Source: Vibrio sp. YMD68 (GTDB taxonomy: Bacteria > Pseudomonadota > Gammaproteobacteria > Enterobacterales > Vibrionaceae). Taken from it: DNA of 64,000 bases. Below the pieces are notes generated by a model. The model ran no database searches. It was not told where the DNA came from and worked only from the letters and a program-made list of their open reading frames with translations. Position 1 is the stretch's first letter; the number at the start of each line of letters is the position of its first letter. The DNA is taken from the NCBI RefSeq assembly GCF_029958905.1, contig NZ_CP124614.1, positions 2,294,001 through 2,358,000 on the forward strand. The letters run 5' to 3'. This document shows, one piece after another, positions 28,919-44,698 of the stretch. Position numbers and translations under genes: made by a program.

Positions 28919-29468
28919 ATGGATTTAGTGGTTTAAATTTAAGCAATCGACCATTTGAACCGGTAATTTTCTTTAGTTCAACCAGCTGTTGCTCAAGTTT
29001 ACTTTTTGACACATCAGGGCCAATAATGACACGGGTGAAACCATTCTCGTTCTTTGTATGCGCCTGATAGCCTCTTTTCTGTAAATCTTTGACTAAAGTT
29101 TCTGCGTTATCTGCATTTTTCAATGCCATTAACTGAATAATCCACGCACTGTCTACATAGTCATTTTTTTCATCTACAGAGTTTACCTTCGTGGGTAACG
29201 GTTGGCTTGTGTCTGCGACTTCGCCATCATTTGTTGTATCGCCGACGGTGAGTTCTACAGGCGACTCAGGTAACACAATCTGATCTTCAACTGGATCGAG
29301 AAGCTCAAACACTTCCATCTCACTTTCAAGCTCTGGCTTTATAGGAATACTCGCGATTTCATCTTTATAGTGCTCCTTTTTACCATCGAGTAGGTCTGGC
29401 AGTACGATAATTCCCACTGCAACTAAGATAACCGTACCGACTAAGCGGCTATGGAATTTACTGGCCAT
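28917..29468 (-). CDS. SPOR domain-containing protein (DedD-like)
   Basis: 183 residues: a short cytoplasmic N-terminus, one membrane segment (LVGTVILVAVGIIVLPDLL, about 10-28), an acidic periplasmic linker, and a C-terminal SPOR domain (about 107-180, from SAWIIQLMALKNADN). SPOR domains bind peptidoglycan stripped of stem peptides at the septum. Position between folC and cvpA matches E. coli dedD. The ATG directly abuts the folC stop (TAAATG). Confidence 0.9.
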   Translation of the reverse strand: MASKFHSRLVGTVILVAVGIIVLPDLLDGKKEHYKDEIASIPIKPELESEMEVFELLDPVEDQIVLPESPVELTVGDTTNDGEVADTSQPLPTKVNSVDEKNDYVDSAWIIQLMALKNADNAETLVKDLQKRGYQAHTKNENGFTRVIIGPDVSKSKLEQQLVELKKITGSNGRLLKFKPLNP

Positions 29469-30734
29469 TTATTCTCCTTTATCTCGCCAATGCTCTAAGA
29501 CTTCACCAACCGTATGAAATGATCCAACGACGATAATGACATCTTGCTGGTTCGCCTGTGTCAATGCGCCATTAAATGCCTCTACGGGGTTAGAGTACTT
29601 CCCTTGGTAACTCGGCAAATGAATACTTAATTCTTCGACAGAAGCCGCTCTAGGGCCGTGAAGAGAAGCTGGATACCAATAAGTCACAACTGAGGTTAAC
29701 TCGTCTAGCGTCGATTCAATGTCTTTGTCATGAAGCATTGCCACGACAGCGTGTATGCTCTTATTTGGATACTGCTCTTGAAGTGATGCCACTAAGTATT
29801 TAGCCGAATGTGGATTGTGCGCGACATCGAGCACGATCGTTGGATCGGTGGAGATAACCTGCATACGCCCAGGAAGCTGTGCCGACTTCAATCCATTAAC
29901 AATGTTGATATCTGTCAGTTCAAGGTTCGCCGCGGCAAGTGCCATCAAAGCCGTTGCTGCATTGGGTAAAGGCAGTTGAGGAATGGGCAATGAATCTAAC
30001 TCAAATGTGCCACTTTTCCAGCCCCAGGTCTTATCGGTTTCTTTATGATAGGTGTACTGAATGCCAACTTGATAAAAATCAGCACCAATATCGTCGGCAT
30101 GAGCGGCGACGGTCGCGGGCGCTTTAGGCTGACCACAAATAGCAGGACGGTTAGTTCTGTAAATCCCAGCTTTTTCAAAGCCAATGACATTGATATCATC
30201 ACCAAGCCAATCGACATGATCGACAGCTAAGCTAGTAATCACAGAGACATCGTGATCCACGACATTAGTCGCATCAAGTCGTCCACCTAGCCCCACTTCA
30301 AGCAACACGATATCCACGTGTTCGGTTTGAAAGGCACGCAACGCAGCCAAGGTCCCATATTCAAAGAAACTCAGGCTAGTCTCACCACGCGCTTTCTCGA
30401 TAAAATCGAAAGCCGAGCAGTGCTTTTCATCACTGAGATCAACGCCGTTAATGCGTACGCGTTCATTGTAGCGAATTAAATGAGGGGAGCTGTAAACACC
30501 AACGCTGTAACCGGCATCCAGAAGAATGGATTCCATCAATGCACAGGTTGACCCTTTGCCATTGGTTCCAGCCACGGTAATTACTGTTGGAGCAGGTTTT
30601 GTCAGTTCTGCTGTTTTAGCCACCGCTTGAACACGGTCAAGGCCTAAATCTATCGCAGAGCTATGAATGTTGGACAAATAATCAAGCCACACCGTTAAGG
30701 GAGATGTGGCTTGAGGAATTGGATTTTGAGTCAT
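29469..30734 (-). CDS. folC: Bifunctional dihydrofolate synthase / folylpolyglutamate synthase
   Basis: A 421-residue Mur-ligase-fold enzyme. P-loop TVAGTNGKGSTCALME near 55, the LLEVGLGGRLDATNV segment near 145, and a C-terminal ligase domain with LDVAHNPHSAKYL. It adds glutamate to dihydropteroate and then to tetrahydrofolate. Lies 43 bases after accD in a conserved accD-folC-dedD-cvpA-purF order. Confidence 0.97.
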   Translation of the reverse strand: MTQNPIPQATSPLTVWLDYLSNIHSSAIDLGLDRVQAVAKTAELTKPAPTVITVAGTNGKGSTCALMESILLDAGYSVGVYSSPHLIRYNERVRINGVDLSDEKHCSAFDFIEKARGETSLSFFEYGTLAALRAFQTEHVDIVLLEVGLGGRLDATNVVDHDVSVITSLAVDHVDWLGDDINVIGFEKAGIYRTNRPAICGQPKAPATVAAHADDIGADFYQVGIQYTYHKETDKTWGWKSGTFELDSLPIPQLPLPNAATALMALAAANLELTDINIVNGLKSAQLPGRMQVISTDPTIVLDVAHNPHSAKYLVASLQEQYPNKSIHAVVAMLHDKDIESTLDELTSVVTYWYPASLHGPRAASVEELSIHLPSYQGKYSNPVEAFNGALTQANQQDVIIVVGSFHTVGEVLEHWRDKGE

Positions 30735-30777
30735 CTAACTATAACCAAATAACGGTGGTTTATTGTTAGTAGCTACT

Positions 30778-31704
30778 TTACCCTTTTTCAGCGGATTCTG
30801 GTACTTGATATGCTGCTTCGTTTGGAGAATCGTTAACAGAAACCACCAATGGAGACGTACGGTTCGTCAGTTTAGCCACTAGGCTACCCACACGTTGACG
30901 CATTTCTCGGCGATCAACAATCATATCAATAGCACCGTGCTCTAACAAAAACTCACTGCGTTGAAAGCCTTCAGGTAGGTCTTCACGCACTGTTTGTTCG
31001 ATAACCCGGCGTCCAGCAAAACCGATTAAGGCTTTAGGTTCGCCAATATTGATGTCACCTAACATAGCTAAGCTTGCAGAAACACCACCCATTGTTGGGT
31101 CCGTCATGACTGAAATAAACGGTAAACCTTTTGAAGATAAACGCTCAAGCGCCGCACTGGTTTTTGCCATTTGCATTAGAGACATCAATGCCTCTTGCAT
31201 ACGAGCACCGCCACTGGCTGAAAAACAAACCAAACCACAGTTATTTTCAATAGCCGCATCAACAGCACGTACAAAACGAGCCCCCACTACAGAGCCCATC
31301 GAGCCGCCCATAAATGAGAATTCAAAGGCACAAGCAACCAATGGCATGCCTAACAGCTCACCTTGCATAACGATCAACGCATCTTTCTCACCACTGTTTT
31401 TCTGGGCAGCAGAGATACGATCTTTATACCGTTTTGAATCTTTGAATTTCAGCTTGTCTTGTGGTTCGAGCTCATTCGCCAATTCAACTCGGTTATCAGC
31501 ATCCAAAAACGTTTCAAGACGACGACGCGCCTTCATTCTCATGTGATGGCCACACTTAGGACACACCTCAAGGTTACGTTCTAGTTCTGCATGATAAAGT
31601 ACTTGTTCACAAGAAGAGCACTTAGTCCATACCCCTTCAGGGATAGACGCTTTACGAGAACTGCCTATGTTGCTTTTTTCTAATATCTTTTCAAGCCAAC
31701 TCAT
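30778..31704 (-). CDS. accD: Acetyl-CoA carboxylase carboxyltransferase subunit beta
   Basis: 308 residues. The N-terminal four-cysteine zinc ribbon (CSSC near 28, CPKC near 50) is followed by the crotonase-like carboxyltransferase domain with [15 protein letters not shown]. With AccA it forms malonyl-CoA from carboxybiotin and acetyl-CoA, the committed step of fatty acid synthesis. Confidence 0.98.
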   Translation of the reverse strand: MSWLEKILEKSNIGSSRKASIPEGVWTKCSSCEQVLYHAELERNLEVCPKCGHHMRMKARRRLETFLDADNRVELANELEPQDKLKFKDSKRYKDRISAAQKNSGEKDALIVMQGELLGMPLVACAFEFSFMGGSMGSVVGARFVRAVDAAIENNCGLVCFSASGGARMQEALMSLMQMAKTSAALERLSSKGLPFISVMTDPTMGGVSASLAMLGDINIGEPKALIGFAGRRVIEQTVREDLPEGFQRSEFLLEHGAIDMIVDRREMRQRVGSLVAKLTNRTSPLVVSVNDSPNEAAYQVPESAEKG

Positions 31705-31877
31705 GGAAGACCTTTTCTATCTAGTCTTACGCCTAATTACGCAAGATACAAATTCGGGATTTACGCGTGAAGGATTAAAGCATAATAAATGCCAGCTGTA
31801 GACAAAAAACTGGTTGTACCTATTTCCTGTATCGATATCTCACGAGCAAAATGTTAAAAAATGACCAAAATTAAACA

Positions 31878-32672
31878 TTATGACAGGTCATTAGGCAAAA
31901 ATAGCGGCCCTAAAGGCTCTCTAGGCAATTGATAGTGCGTGGGATAATCAACATCTATCAAATATAAACCTGCGGCTTTTGCCGTAGCAGAGGCCAGTTT
32001 TCTGTCTTTGGCTTTGAGCAATTGATCTATCCATTGAGGGGCTTGTTCCCCCTTACCAACGGTAATCAGACTGCCAGCAATGTTTCTCACCATATGATGG
32101 ACAAACGCGTTGGCCTTAATATCAATCACAACATAATGCCCATGACGAGTCACATTCAAGTGCATAATATTACGCCAAGGGCTGCGAGATTGACAATGGA
32201 TCGCTCTAAAGGACGTGAAGTCATTCTCACCGATAAGGTATTGACCTGCAAGGTGCATTTTATTGGCATCAAGCTCCCCGTGATAATGGCTTAATCCAGA
32301 AGCAAGAATCCCAGGTCTTAAGGCGTGGTTATAAATGACATAACGATAACGGCGAGCCGTCGCGGTAAATCGAGCATGAAACTCTTCATCAACCACATGT
32401 GCCCAACGAACCGCAATATCTTTAGGGAGATTAGCGTTTACCCCCATCGTCCAAGCAGCGGGCTTGCGCATACATTCGGTATCAAAGTGAACGACTTGAC
32501 CTGTGCCGTGCACTCCTGAATCGGTACGCCCTGCACACTGAACTTCAACAGGATGATTAGCGATGATACTTAAGGATTTCTCTAGCTCTTCCTGAACACT
32601 CGTGACATCCCGCTGGCGTTGCCAACCATAATAATTAGTGCCATCGTATTCGATGCCCAGTGCTACTCTCAT
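31878..32672 (-). CDS. truA: tRNA pseudouridine(38-40) synthase TruA
   Basis: A 264-residue pseudouridine synthase with the catalytic Asp51 in [11 protein letters not shown] and the RRYRYVIYN and [13 protein letters not shown] motifs. It modifies the anticodon stem-loop of many tRNAs. The frame opens at 32678, but ATG 32672 has AAGAG at better spacing. It lies between hubP and accD, as in other Vibrio and Pseudomonas. Confidence 0.97.
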   Translation of the reverse strand: MRVALGIEYDGTNYYGWQRQRDVTSVQEELEKSLSIIANHPVEVQCAGRTDSGVHGTGQVVHFDTECMRKPAAWTMGVNANLPKDIAVRWAHVVDEEFHARFTATARRYRYVIYNHALRPGILASGLSHYHGELDANKMHLAGQYLIGENDFTSFRAIHCQSRSPWRNIMHLNVTRHGHYVVIDIKANAFVHHMVRNIAGSLITVGKGEQAPQWIDQLLKAKDRKLASATAKAAGLYLIDVDYPTHYQLPREPLGPLFLPNDLS

Positions 32673-32741
32673 GTTCATTTACTCTTAAAATCCGGCCGGC
32701 GATTATAATATCAATACCAATAAATATCTAATGTGACAAAC

Positions 32742-32766
32742 AAAAAAGGCAGCAGACGCTGCCTTT
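32742..32766 (-). terminator. Terminator after hubP
   Basis: Minus strand: AAAGGCAGC-GTCT-GCTGCCTTT followed by TTTG, 14 bases past the hubP stop, before truA. Confidence 0.85.
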
Positions 32767-32779
32767 CGTTGTGTGGCTA

Positions 32780-37639
<4,860 letters not shown>

Positions 37640-37797
37640 ATAAAGGCTCAGTTTTGTGCTTATGAGAAAAAAGTTATGATCTGTTAAATATATCGGATAA
37701 ACCGAGTAAAACTATAGGATGAGAGGCAAAAAATGTGTGGCGGATGGAATATTAGCAGGAATCTCACAGATTTCTGCTCGAATTAGACCCAATCAGA

Positions 37798-37824
37798 GAA
37801 AAAGCCTCACACAGTGGTGAGGCT
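37798..37824 (-). terminator. Terminator after asd
   Basis: Minus strand AGCCTCAC-CACTGT-GTGAGGCT followed by TTTTCTC, 24 bases past the asd stop and before hubP. Confidence 0.85.
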
Positions 37825-37847
37825 CTAATATTCACGGCAATGTGGGA

Positions 37848-38861
37848 CTAAAGGTAGTCTCTGATTAAGAGTTCAGCGATTTGAACCGCATTTGTTGCTG
37901 CGCCTTTACGCACATTATCTGCAACTACCCACATGTTTATTCCGCTATGGTGGCTAATATCGTTACGGATACGCCCTACCATGACGTGATCTTTACCGTT
38001 CGCATCGACAACCTGAGTTGGGAACTCATTGCCTTGAAATACTTCGATACCATCGGTATCTTCTAGCAATTGAATGGCTTGCTCAGCACCTATCGGTGAG
38101 CGAGTTTCTATGTGCAAAGATTCTGCGTGGCCATAAAAAACCGGAACTCGAACACAAGTTGGATTGATGGTGATAGAGGAATCATTAAAGATTTTCTGCG
38201 TTTCCCATACCATTTTCATCTCTTCGCGAGTGTAGCCATTTTCTGTAAACTCATCAATTTGAGGAATACAGTTAAATGCGATTTGCTTAGAGAATGCCGA
38301 CGTATCTGCTGGCTGACCATTGAGTAGTTTTGCCGTTTGCCCCGCCAGTTCATCAATACCAGCTTTGCCTGCGCCAGAGACTGATTGATACGTTGAAACG
38401 TTAATGCGTTCAAGACCCACTTCATCGTGAATAGGTTTTAACGCCACCACCATTTGAATGGTTGAACAGTTTGGGTTGGCTATGATGTTACGGTTACGAA
38501 ATTCAGCAATCGCCTCTGGGTTGACTTCTGGAACAACAAGAGGGATGTCATATTCGTATCGAAACTTAGAGGTATTGTCGATAACAATCACACCTTCGTC
38601 TGCCGCAATTGGCGCCCACTTCTCAGACAAGTCACCACCTGCCGAGAAAAGAGCAATATGCACTTGAGACCAATCGAAATCTTCGACGTTTTGTACTCTT
38701 ACTGTTTTACCATTAAAGCGATATGTTTTACCTTCGCTGCGCTCACTGGCAAGCAAGTACAGCTCTCCAATCGGAAACTCACGCTCTTTCAATACTTCGA
38801 TGATCGTTTCACCGACTGCACCTGTTGCGCCTAATATCGCAACATTAAATTGTTGGCTCAT
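37848..38861 (-). CDS. asd: Aspartate-semialdehyde dehydrogenase
   Basis: 337 residues. NADP-binding [10 protein letters not shown] (11-20), catalytic Cys132 in NPNCSTIQ. It reduces aspartyl phosphate to aspartate semialdehyde for lysine, threonine, methionine and diaminopimelate. The length and sequence type match the second Asd of V. cholerae (337 aa), rather than the enterobacterial 367-370-aa form; a second copy may exist elsewhere in the genome. Its start overlaps the pdxB stop by 17 bases. Confidence 0.93.
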   Translation of the reverse strand: MSQQFNVAILGATGAVGETIIEVLKEREFPIGELYLLASERSEGKTYRFNGKTVRVQNVEDFDWSQVHIALFSAGGDLSEKWAPIAADEGVIVIDNTSKFRYEYDIPLVVPEVNPEAIAEFRNRNIIANPNCSTIQMVVALKPIHDEVGLERINVSTYQSVSGAGKAGIDELAGQTAKLLNGQPADTSAFSKQIAFNCIPQIDEFTENGYTREEMKMVWETQKIFNDSSITINPTCVRVPVFYGHAESLHIETRSPIGAEQAIQLLEDTDGIEVFQGNEFPTQVVDANGKDHVMVGRIRNDISHHSGINMWVVADNVRKGAATNAVQIAELLIRDYL

Positions 38862-39990
38862 TACTTACCTCAACGTTAAAACCTAGATCAGCCAGTGGTT
38901 GTAGATTGCAATCTTCACCACCAACTAACGTGACCGCACTGTATTCACGGCGGTCCCAATACTGCTTTCGCATTAAATCAAACGAACCCGGTTTCGCAAT
39001 TTCACGACGAAAAACTGCGTCATCTCTGCGTACATCATATATCAACTGGGTAATATTATTCAGTGTTGCTTCATCCCATTCGCGTTCTAACTTTAATTGA
39101 GAAATTGGCGCATCGGGTAATAAATCGGGAGCATCGGCTTCTAATGTGTTGCCTAAAAACTGACAGTACGAATTAAATATCATTGTCGTGCCGCGGGCTT
39201 TTCCTTCTAAACCGTAACCAGCCACATGCGGGGTGGCGAATGCTAACAGAGGAAGCAGATCCATATCAACTTTCGGTTCAAATTCGAATACGTCAAGCGC
39301 GGCAATAAAGCCATCTTGGCGGTGTAAACGCTGTTTTAACGCTTGATTATCAACAATCGGCCCTCGTGCTGCATTAATCAGAATTTGATCCGCTCTAAGA
39401 CGTTGAAGTATAGCGTCGTTGATCAAGTGGTGCGTAGGATGTTCGCCATCTGCCGTGATTGGTGTGTGAAGAGAGATGATATCCGCAGCTTCGAGCAAAT
39501 CGTTTAATGGGGTGAATGCTCGAGAGTCGCCTTGATCTTGTTTAGGAGGGTCATTGATCAGCACTTGGATACCGATGCCTTCCAAACACTGCGCTAAATA
39601 ACTGCCAACTTGCCCAGCGCCAATAATCCCAACCGTTTTATCAAAGATTGAAAAGCCATGTTGCTGAGCCAATACCATCATCACACTGACAACGTATTCC
39701 GCAACGCCTACCTTGTTACAACCAGGGGCGGCGGTAAATTGAATGCCTTTCGATTCCAATAACGATTGATCAACGTGGTCCATCCCAGCGGTTGCGGTGC
39801 CCACAAACTTAAGCTTATTGGCCTTGGCAATCAGGCTTTCATTGACCTTTGTTACCGAGCGAATCATTAACGCATCAATATCAACCAGATCCTCTGCGGT
39901 TAACGTTCTGCCGGGCTTGAGTATCACCTCACCCAACTGGCTAAACAGCTGTTGTGCGTAAGGCATATTTTCATCAATGAGAATTTTCAT
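38845..39990 (-). CDS. pdxB: Erythronate-4-phosphate dehydrogenase
   Basis: A 381-residue D-2-hydroxyacid dehydrogenase. NAD-binding [13 protein letters not shown] near 125, catalytic Arg in INAARGPIV and His in [13 protein letters not shown], and the PdxB-specific C-terminal dimerisation domain (from about 285). It acts in pyridoxal phosphate synthesis. It overlaps asd by 17 bases, so the two are co-transcribed. Confidence 0.96.
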   Translation of the reverse strand: MKILIDENMPYAQQLFSQLGEVILKPGRTLTAEDLVDIDALMIRSVTKVNESLIAKANKLKFVGTATAGMDHVDQSLLESKGIQFTAAPGCNKVGVAEYVVSVMMVLAQQHGFSIFDKTVGIIGAGQVGSYLAQCLEGIGIQVLINDPPKQDQGDSRAFTPLNDLLEAADIISLHTPITADGEHPTHHLINDAILQRLRADQILINAARGPIVDNQALKQRLHRQDGFIAALDVFEFEPKVDMDLLPLLAFATPHVAGYGLEGKARGTTMIFNSYCQFLGNTLEADAPDLLPDAPISQLKLEREWDEATLNNITQLIYDVRRDDAVFRREIAKPGSFDLMRKQYWDRREYSAVTLVGGEDCNLQPLADLGFNVEVSNEPTI

Positions 39991-40085
39991 AGTGGTAACC
40001 GTAATGAACTAAAAAACAAAGAAAATGATTCAAGTGATTGTGCTTAAAACTAAAGCTTGTGTAAACCAATGCTTCTGTCGAGCAG

Positions 40086-40119
40086 AAATAAAAAGGCCCG
40101 ACTCCAAAAGGAATCGGGC
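40086..40119 (-). terminator. Terminator of fabB / FarS
   Basis: Minus strand GCCCGATTCC-TTTT-GGAGTCGGGC (one mismatch) followed by CTTTTTATTT. Confidence 0.92.
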
Positions 40120-40247
40120 GAAACATCCAGAACAAAAGGAATTTGTCCCGCTCTCCGTGGGACAAAATTTGCGTCTGTTCAACCGCCCTATCAACTAAGG
40201 CGGTCAGCTCTGGAAACTGGTGCGCTCACTTGAGCGTCATTCAGTTA
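40086..40247 (-). ncRNA. farS: fabB 3' UTR, probable FarS small RNA
   Basis: 162 bases of fabB 3' UTR contain three or four hairpins and end in a strong terminator. The hairpins are at about 40180-40204 (ACCGCC/GGCGGT), 40143-40165 (TTTGTCCC/GGGACAAA) and 40096-40119, with GCTC/GAGC near 40225-40236. In V. cholerae the small RNA FarS is cut from the fabB 3' UTR by RNase E and represses fadE genes. Identification here rests on position and structure, and the processed 5' end is not visible. Confidence 0.6.
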
Positions 40248-41459
40248 TTAGCCTTGGTACTTTTTGATGACTAGTGTCGCGTTCGTACCACCAAAACCAA
40301 AGCTGTTAGACATCACTGTAGTGAGCGCCTGTTCACGTGTTTCAGTCACGATATCAAGGCCTTCAGCGGCTTCGTCTAGGTTTGAAACATTAATGCTAGG
40401 AGCGATGAATCCGTGCTCTAACATTAGCGTTGAGTAAATCGCTTCATGGACACCAGCAGCACCAAGTGCGTGACCTGTCATCGCTTTCGTTGCTGATATT
40501 GCAGGGCTGTTTCCGCCAAAGACTTCTTGAATAGCGCCAAGCTCTTTCACGTCACCAACGGGCGTCGAAGTACCGTGAGTGTTCACATAATCAACACCAT
40601 CGACATCTTGCATGGCCATCTTCATACAACGTACTGCGCCTTCACCTGAAGGAGCGACCATGTCGTAGCCGTCAGACGTCGCGCCGTAACCGACGATTTC
40701 ACCGTAAATTTTCGCGCCACGAGCGAGAGCATGCTCTAACTCTTCGACCACGAGCATACCGCCACCGCCAGAAATAACAAAACCGTCACGGTCTGCATCA
40801 TAGGTGCGAGACGCTTGCTCTGGTGTGTCATTGTACTTAGAAGAAAGTGCACCCATTGCATCAAACATCATGGTCAAAGACCAATCTAGCTCTTCACCGC
40901 CACCCGCAAAAACGACATCTTGCTTGCCCAGTTGAATAAGCTCCATAGCGTGGCCGATACAGTGCGCTGATGTTGCACAAGCGGAACTCATTGAGTAGTT
41001 AACACCGCGGATTTTAAACGGCGTGGCTAAACACGCAGAAACCGTCGAAGCCATGGTACGTGGAACCATGTAAGGTCCAACACGTTTAACGCCCTTGTTA
41101 CGAAGAATATCAACCGCGTTCACCTGGTTCAGTGACGATGCGCCACCTGAGCCTGCAACAATACCAGTACGCTCGTTTGAAACCTGGTCTTCAGTCAAAC
41201 CAGAATCCGCAACGGCTTGTTCCATAGAAAGGTATGCAAACGCTGCCGCATCACCCATAAATCGCATTTTCTTGCGATCGATATGGTCTGCAGGCGTCAT
41301 TTTAAGGTTACCCCAAACTTGAGAACGTAAGCCATTTTCTTTGAACTGTTCTGAAGCTGTGATACCTGATTTACCTGCTTTTAAAGACGCTAAAACTTCT
41401 TCGACGTTGTTACCGATACTTGAAACAATACCCATACCGGTGATTACGACTCGTTTCAT
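40248..41459 (-). CDS. fabB: 3-oxoacyl-[acyl-carrier-protein] synthase I
   Basis: A 403-residue ketoacyl-ACP synthase. Catalytic Cys in [11 protein letters not shown] near 163, His in [11 protein letters not shown] near 298, and Lys/His in [13 protein letters not shown] near 328-333. FabB elongates acyl chains and is essential for unsaturated fatty acids. It is monocistronic with a structured 3' UTR. Confidence 0.97.
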   Translation of the reverse strand: MKRVVITGMGIVSSIGNNVEEVLASLKAGKSGITASEQFKENGLRSQVWGNLKMTPADHIDRKKMRFMGDAAAFAYLSMEQAVADSGLTEDQVSNERTGIVAGSGGASSLNQVNAVDILRNKGVKRVGPYMVPRTMASTVSACLATPFKIRGVNYSMSSACATSAHCIGHAMELIQLGKQDVVFAGGGEELDWSLTMMFDAMGALSSKYNDTPEQASRTYDADRDGFVISGGGGMLVVEELEHALARGAKIYGEIVGYGATSDGYDMVAPSGEGAVRCMKMAMQDVDGVDYVNTHGTSTPVGDVKELGAIQEVFGGNSPAISATKAMTGHALGAAGVHEAIYSTLMLEHGFIAPSINVSNLDEAAEGLDIVTETREQALTTVMSNSFGFGGTNATLVIKKYQG

Positions 41460-41513
41460 GTGACATTCCTATAATTCAAAATTCTGCTAGATAATAACTA
41501 AGAAGGCGAACAA

Positions 41514-41530
41514 AAGTGGTCAGCTTTCCT
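41514..41530. promoter_or_regulatory. Possible FadR site between fabB and mnmC
   Basis: AAGTGGTCAGCTTTCCT resembles the FadR operator AACTGGTCnGACnTGTT: the half site is good, the other half poor. FadR activates fabB in other gammaproteobacteria, so the place fits. Confidence 0.35.
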
Positions 41531-41586
41531 ATAAATTCGTACAATCTCTTTCTATATATGGCCCAACACTGCGAATTTCAATCTTT

Positions 41587-43653
41587 ATGACTTCAATAAC
41601 TCACGCTCAGATCGCATGGAATGAGACGGGAACACCCGTTTCTGACCAGTTTGATGATGTTTATTTTTCCAACGCAAATGGCCTTGAAGAGTCTCGGTAT
41701 GTCTTTCTTGATCAAAACAACCTTGACGCTCGCTGGGAAAACCTTAATCAGCGACGCTTTGTTATTGCAGAAACCGGATTCGGCACTGGCTTGAACTTTC
41801 TAGCGGCTTGGCACCGATTTGATGCCTTTCGACAACAGCACCCCGAGTCCGCAGTAAAAGAGTTGCATTTTGTGAGTTTTGAAAAGTACCCGATCACGAT
41901 CACTGATCTCATCAAAGCTCACCAAGCATGGCCTGAGTTGGCTCAATATGCAGAGAAGTTACAGCAATACTACCCTATTGCCATCCCAGAATGTCATCGT
42001 ATTGTTTTAGACGATGGTGCCGTCACACTCGATCTGTGGTTTGGCGATATCAAAGAGTGTATGCCACTCGTACCCACTCCGAAACTAGGACTTGTAGATT
42101 CATGGTTTCTGGATGGGTTCGCCCCAAGCAAAAACCCAGAAATGTGGAATCAAGATCTGTTCAATGGCATGGCGGCACTGGCTAAACAAGATTGCACCTG
42201 CGCCACATTCACAGCAGCAGGCTTCGTTCGTAGAGGGCTGATTGAAGCAGGGTTCGAGATGAAAAAAGTGAAAGGCTTTGGCACCAAGCGAGAAATGATT
42301 GCGGGTCATTTGCCGATTAAGGCTCCAGCCAGCAACATTAAGCCATGGTTTGCTTTGTCAGAGCCTAGCCACAACGAGGATATCGCTATAATTGGGGGAG
42401 GCATTGCCAGTGCTGCCTTAGCGAAAACACTCGCGAGACGAAATAAAACGCTGACCCTTTACAATGAACATAAAGCGGCCGCAGGTAATGCATCAGGCAA
42501 CAATCAGGGGGCGATTTATCCACTTCTGAGCGAAGAAAAATCCAATGTATCTCGTGTCTTTGGGCCAGGCTTGTTGTTTGCTCGTCAATTTATTAATCAG
42601 TCAAGCAAAAACATCGCCTTTGACCATGACTGGTGTGGTGTCAATATCCTAATGTGGAACGATACCTCACGTAAGAAACTCGAACGCATGCTCGCTGGTC
42701 ACTTTCATACCGACTTAATCACCAGACAAGACGCTCAGCAAACTAACCAAACCGTAGGCCTAGACACCGATATGGAAAGCGTTCACTTTCCACTTGGGGG
42801 CTGGGTAAGCCCATTGCAATTAACCCAAGGTTTGCTAAACCAACTTGAAAAAGAACGCGCATTAACAGTGCATTATGAACACCATGTGGATTCAATCTCT
42901 TGGGTGGAATCAGAGCAAAAGTGGGCACTGACCATAACAACGCCTAGGGGGGTGGTGACCACTCATCACCACCAAGTGGTCGTCGCCAACGGGCATAAGT
43001 TCAGTCAATTAGAACCCACTAAGGCCATTCCCTTGACCCCAGTCAAAGGTCAGGTCAGTCATGTGCCAACAACAGAGAATTTGAGGAAATTAAAAACAGT
43101 CTTATGCTTCGATGGGTATTTGACACCACAGAACCCAAAGAACGGACACCACTGCATAGGGGCTAACTACGATAAGAGTAATATCAATCAAGAGTTTGAT
43201 CGTGAAGTACAAGCGCACAATGGTCAACGGTTGGCCGCATGCCTACCAACACAAGAATGGGCCAACGACATTGACACCAGTGGTAATCAATCTCGACAAG
43301 GAATACGCAGTGTTAGCCGCGATCACCTCCCGTTTGTGGGGAATGTTGGTCACTTTGATGCCATTACACAACAGTATCAAAACCTCCATAATTTCAACCC
43401 TAAGCGAGACTCTCTTGATACTGTTGAACCTGTCAAAAGCTACCCAAACCTCTATTGTTTTGTCGGCTTAGGCTCTCGCGGGTTAAGCTCTGCTCCATTA
43501 TTAGCGGAAGTACTGGCATCACAAATCTGTGGCGATCCTTTACCACTGCCTGTTGATGTTCTAGAAGCGATTCACCCGAGCCGAATGTGGGTAAGACGGT
43601 TGAGGAAAGGAAAAGCACTGACGGCTGGCTGGGTATCGGATAAAAAAGCTTAA
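41587..43653 (+). CDS. mnmC: Bifunctional tRNA 5-methylaminomethyl-2-thiouridine biosynthesis protein MnmC
   Basis: 688 residues. The N-terminal SAM-dependent methyltransferase (about 1-240, SAM motif [14 protein letters not shown] near 60) is followed by a C-terminal FAD-dependent oxidase (FAD motif [13 protein letters not shown] near 265, closing [15 protein letters not shown]). It converts cmnm5s2U34 to mnm5s2U34 in tRNA wobble positions. Divergent from fabB, as in E. coli and other Vibrio. Confidence 0.97.
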   Translation: MTSITHAQIAWNETGTPVSDQFDDVYFSNANGLEESRYVFLDQNNLDARWENLNQRRFVIAETGFGTGLNFLAAWHRFDAFRQQHPESAVKELHFVSFEKYPITITDLIKAHQAWPELAQYAEKLQQYYPIAIPECHRIVLDDGAVTLDLWFGDIKECMPLVPTPKLGLVDSWFLDGFAPSKNPEMWNQDLFNGMAALAKQDCTCATFTAAGFVRRGLIEAGFEMKKVKGFGTKREMIAGHLPIKAPASNIKPWFALSEPSHNEDIAIIGGGIASAALAKTLARRNKTLTLYNEHKAAAGNASGNNQGAIYPLLSEEKSNVSRVFGPGLLFARQFINQSSKNIAFDHDWCGVNILMWNDTSRKKLERMLAGHFHTDLITRQDAQQTNQTVGLDTDMESVHFPLGGWVSPLQLTQGLLNQLEKERALTVHYEHHVDSISWVESEQKWALTITTPRGVVTTHHHQVVVANGHKFSQLEPTKAIPLTPVKGQVSHVPTTENLRKLKTVLCFDGYLTPQNPKNGHHCIGANYDKSNINQEFDREVQAHNGQRLAACLPTQEWANDIDTSGNQSRQGIRSVSRDHLPFVGNVGHFDAITQQYQNLHNFNPKRDSLDTVEPVKSYPNLYCFVGLGSRGLSSAPLLAEVLASQICGDPLPLPVDVLEAIHPSRMWVRRLRKGKALTAGWVSDKKA

Positions 43654-43659
43654 CCCCAA

Positions 43660-43703
43660 AAGCAAAAAGCCCGAATCGCTTAGTACGTTCGGGCTTTTTG
43701 CTT
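43660..43703. terminator. Bidirectional terminator, mnmC / FMN reductase
   Basis: AAGCAAAAAGCCCGAA and TTCGGGCTTTTTGCTT, a perfect 16-base stem with 12-base loop, between convergent genes. Confidence 0.93.
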
Positions 43704-43731
43704 GAATCTGTATTTGGAAAGATCAAGTCAG

Positions 43732-44256
43732 TTAGCTAAGCTTACTGACCGCATCTTTAAGCTGAGCGACGATATCATCGTTGATTATCGCGCCTGTCTC
43801 AACGTCAAAATTTTCGTAAAAGCTCGGTATAGAAACCGACGCCACGACATTGCCACCAAAGTACGGTGCAGAGCCGGTAGCCGCAGCTAATACACTTTTG
43901 GCACCACCAGGCCCCGGTGAAGTAGCAAGATATACAGCGGGTTTATCTGCGAAGACATCACGCTTGATACGAGTCGCCCAATCAAACAAGTTTTTGTATG
44001 CCGCAGGGTAATGACCATTGTGCTCCGCAAATGAGATAACAAAGGCATTCGCTCGAGATAAATCGTGAATAAAGCGCAGAGCGCCTTCCGCTTTACCTAT
44101 CTCTTTTTCTACATCTTCACTGAACATAGGAACGGAATAGTCATTGAGATCAAGAACTTCTACTTGCGCTTTTTCTACCAAATTAGCGGTATAAGTCGCC
44201 AACGCTTTATTAATGGACGTAGAGCTTGTGCTGGCACCAAAGGCGATAATTTTCAT
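43732..44256 (-). CDS. NAD(P)H-dependent FMN reductase family protein
   Basis: A 174-residue flavodoxin-fold protein of the NADPH-dependent FMN reductase family. The phosphate-binding loop is GASTSSTSINKALA near 8-21, the flavin-contacting segment FAEHNGHYPAAYKNLFDW near 80-95, and a TSPGPGGAKSVL loop near 112. The electron acceptor (quinone, chromate, azo dye, flavin) cannot be told from sequence. Monocistronic. Confidence 0.87.
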   Translation of the reverse strand: MKIIAFGASTSSTSINKALATYTANLVEKAQVEVLDLNDYSVPMFSEDVEKEIGKAEGALRFIHDLSRANAFVISFAEHNGHYPAAYKNLFDWATRIKRDVFADKPAVYLATSPGPGGAKSVLAAATGSAPYFGGNVVASVSIPSFYENFDVETGAIINDDIVAQLKDAVSKLS

Positions 44257-44425
44257 GACGTTGTTCCTTAATCGTAAACATCTGCAACAGAGAATAACCG
44301 AATTGTTCTTTCATTCAACAGCAAGAGTCATAACAAGTTATTCAGTAAAATTGAACAAAGGCTCGTTGCATATTCTCTACAACTGCATACTCTCTACAAC
44401 TGTTGCTCTCTACCACGGCTGAGCT

Positions 44426-44689
44426 CTATAACTGATCCGTTAGCTCCACCCATAGATCATTCACAATCACTCGATCTGCGGGGGTGAGCTCTGTTTTTGC
44501 TTCATCAAGGCTTTGAACTATTCGAGTTTTCAGCTCCGCTATATCGTCAATGTTATCTTCTTCACATGAAGCGGCTGACAATGAAATGTGGCCTCGTAAA
44601 TACCCACCAGCAAACAGTTCATCGTCAGAAGCAGATTCAATGCGTGCATCAATCAACTCTATTAGCTTTTCTTCAAATTCTATAATCAT
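44426..44689 (-). CDS. yfcL: YfcL family protein
   Basis: An 87-residue acidic, helical protein resembling YfcL of E. coli, where yfcL also sits beside epmC, mnmC and aroC-prmB. Function unknown. It is 9 bases after epmC. Upstream of the convergent FMN reductase (44257-44425) there is only a direct repeat CTCTACAACTG (44375 and 44392). Confidence 0.8.
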   Translation of the reverse strand: MIIEFEEKLIELIDARIESASDDELFAGGYLRGHISLSAASCEEDNIDDIAELKTRIVQSLDEAKTELTPADRVIVNDLWVELTDQL

Positions 44690-44698
44690 TGTTATCTC

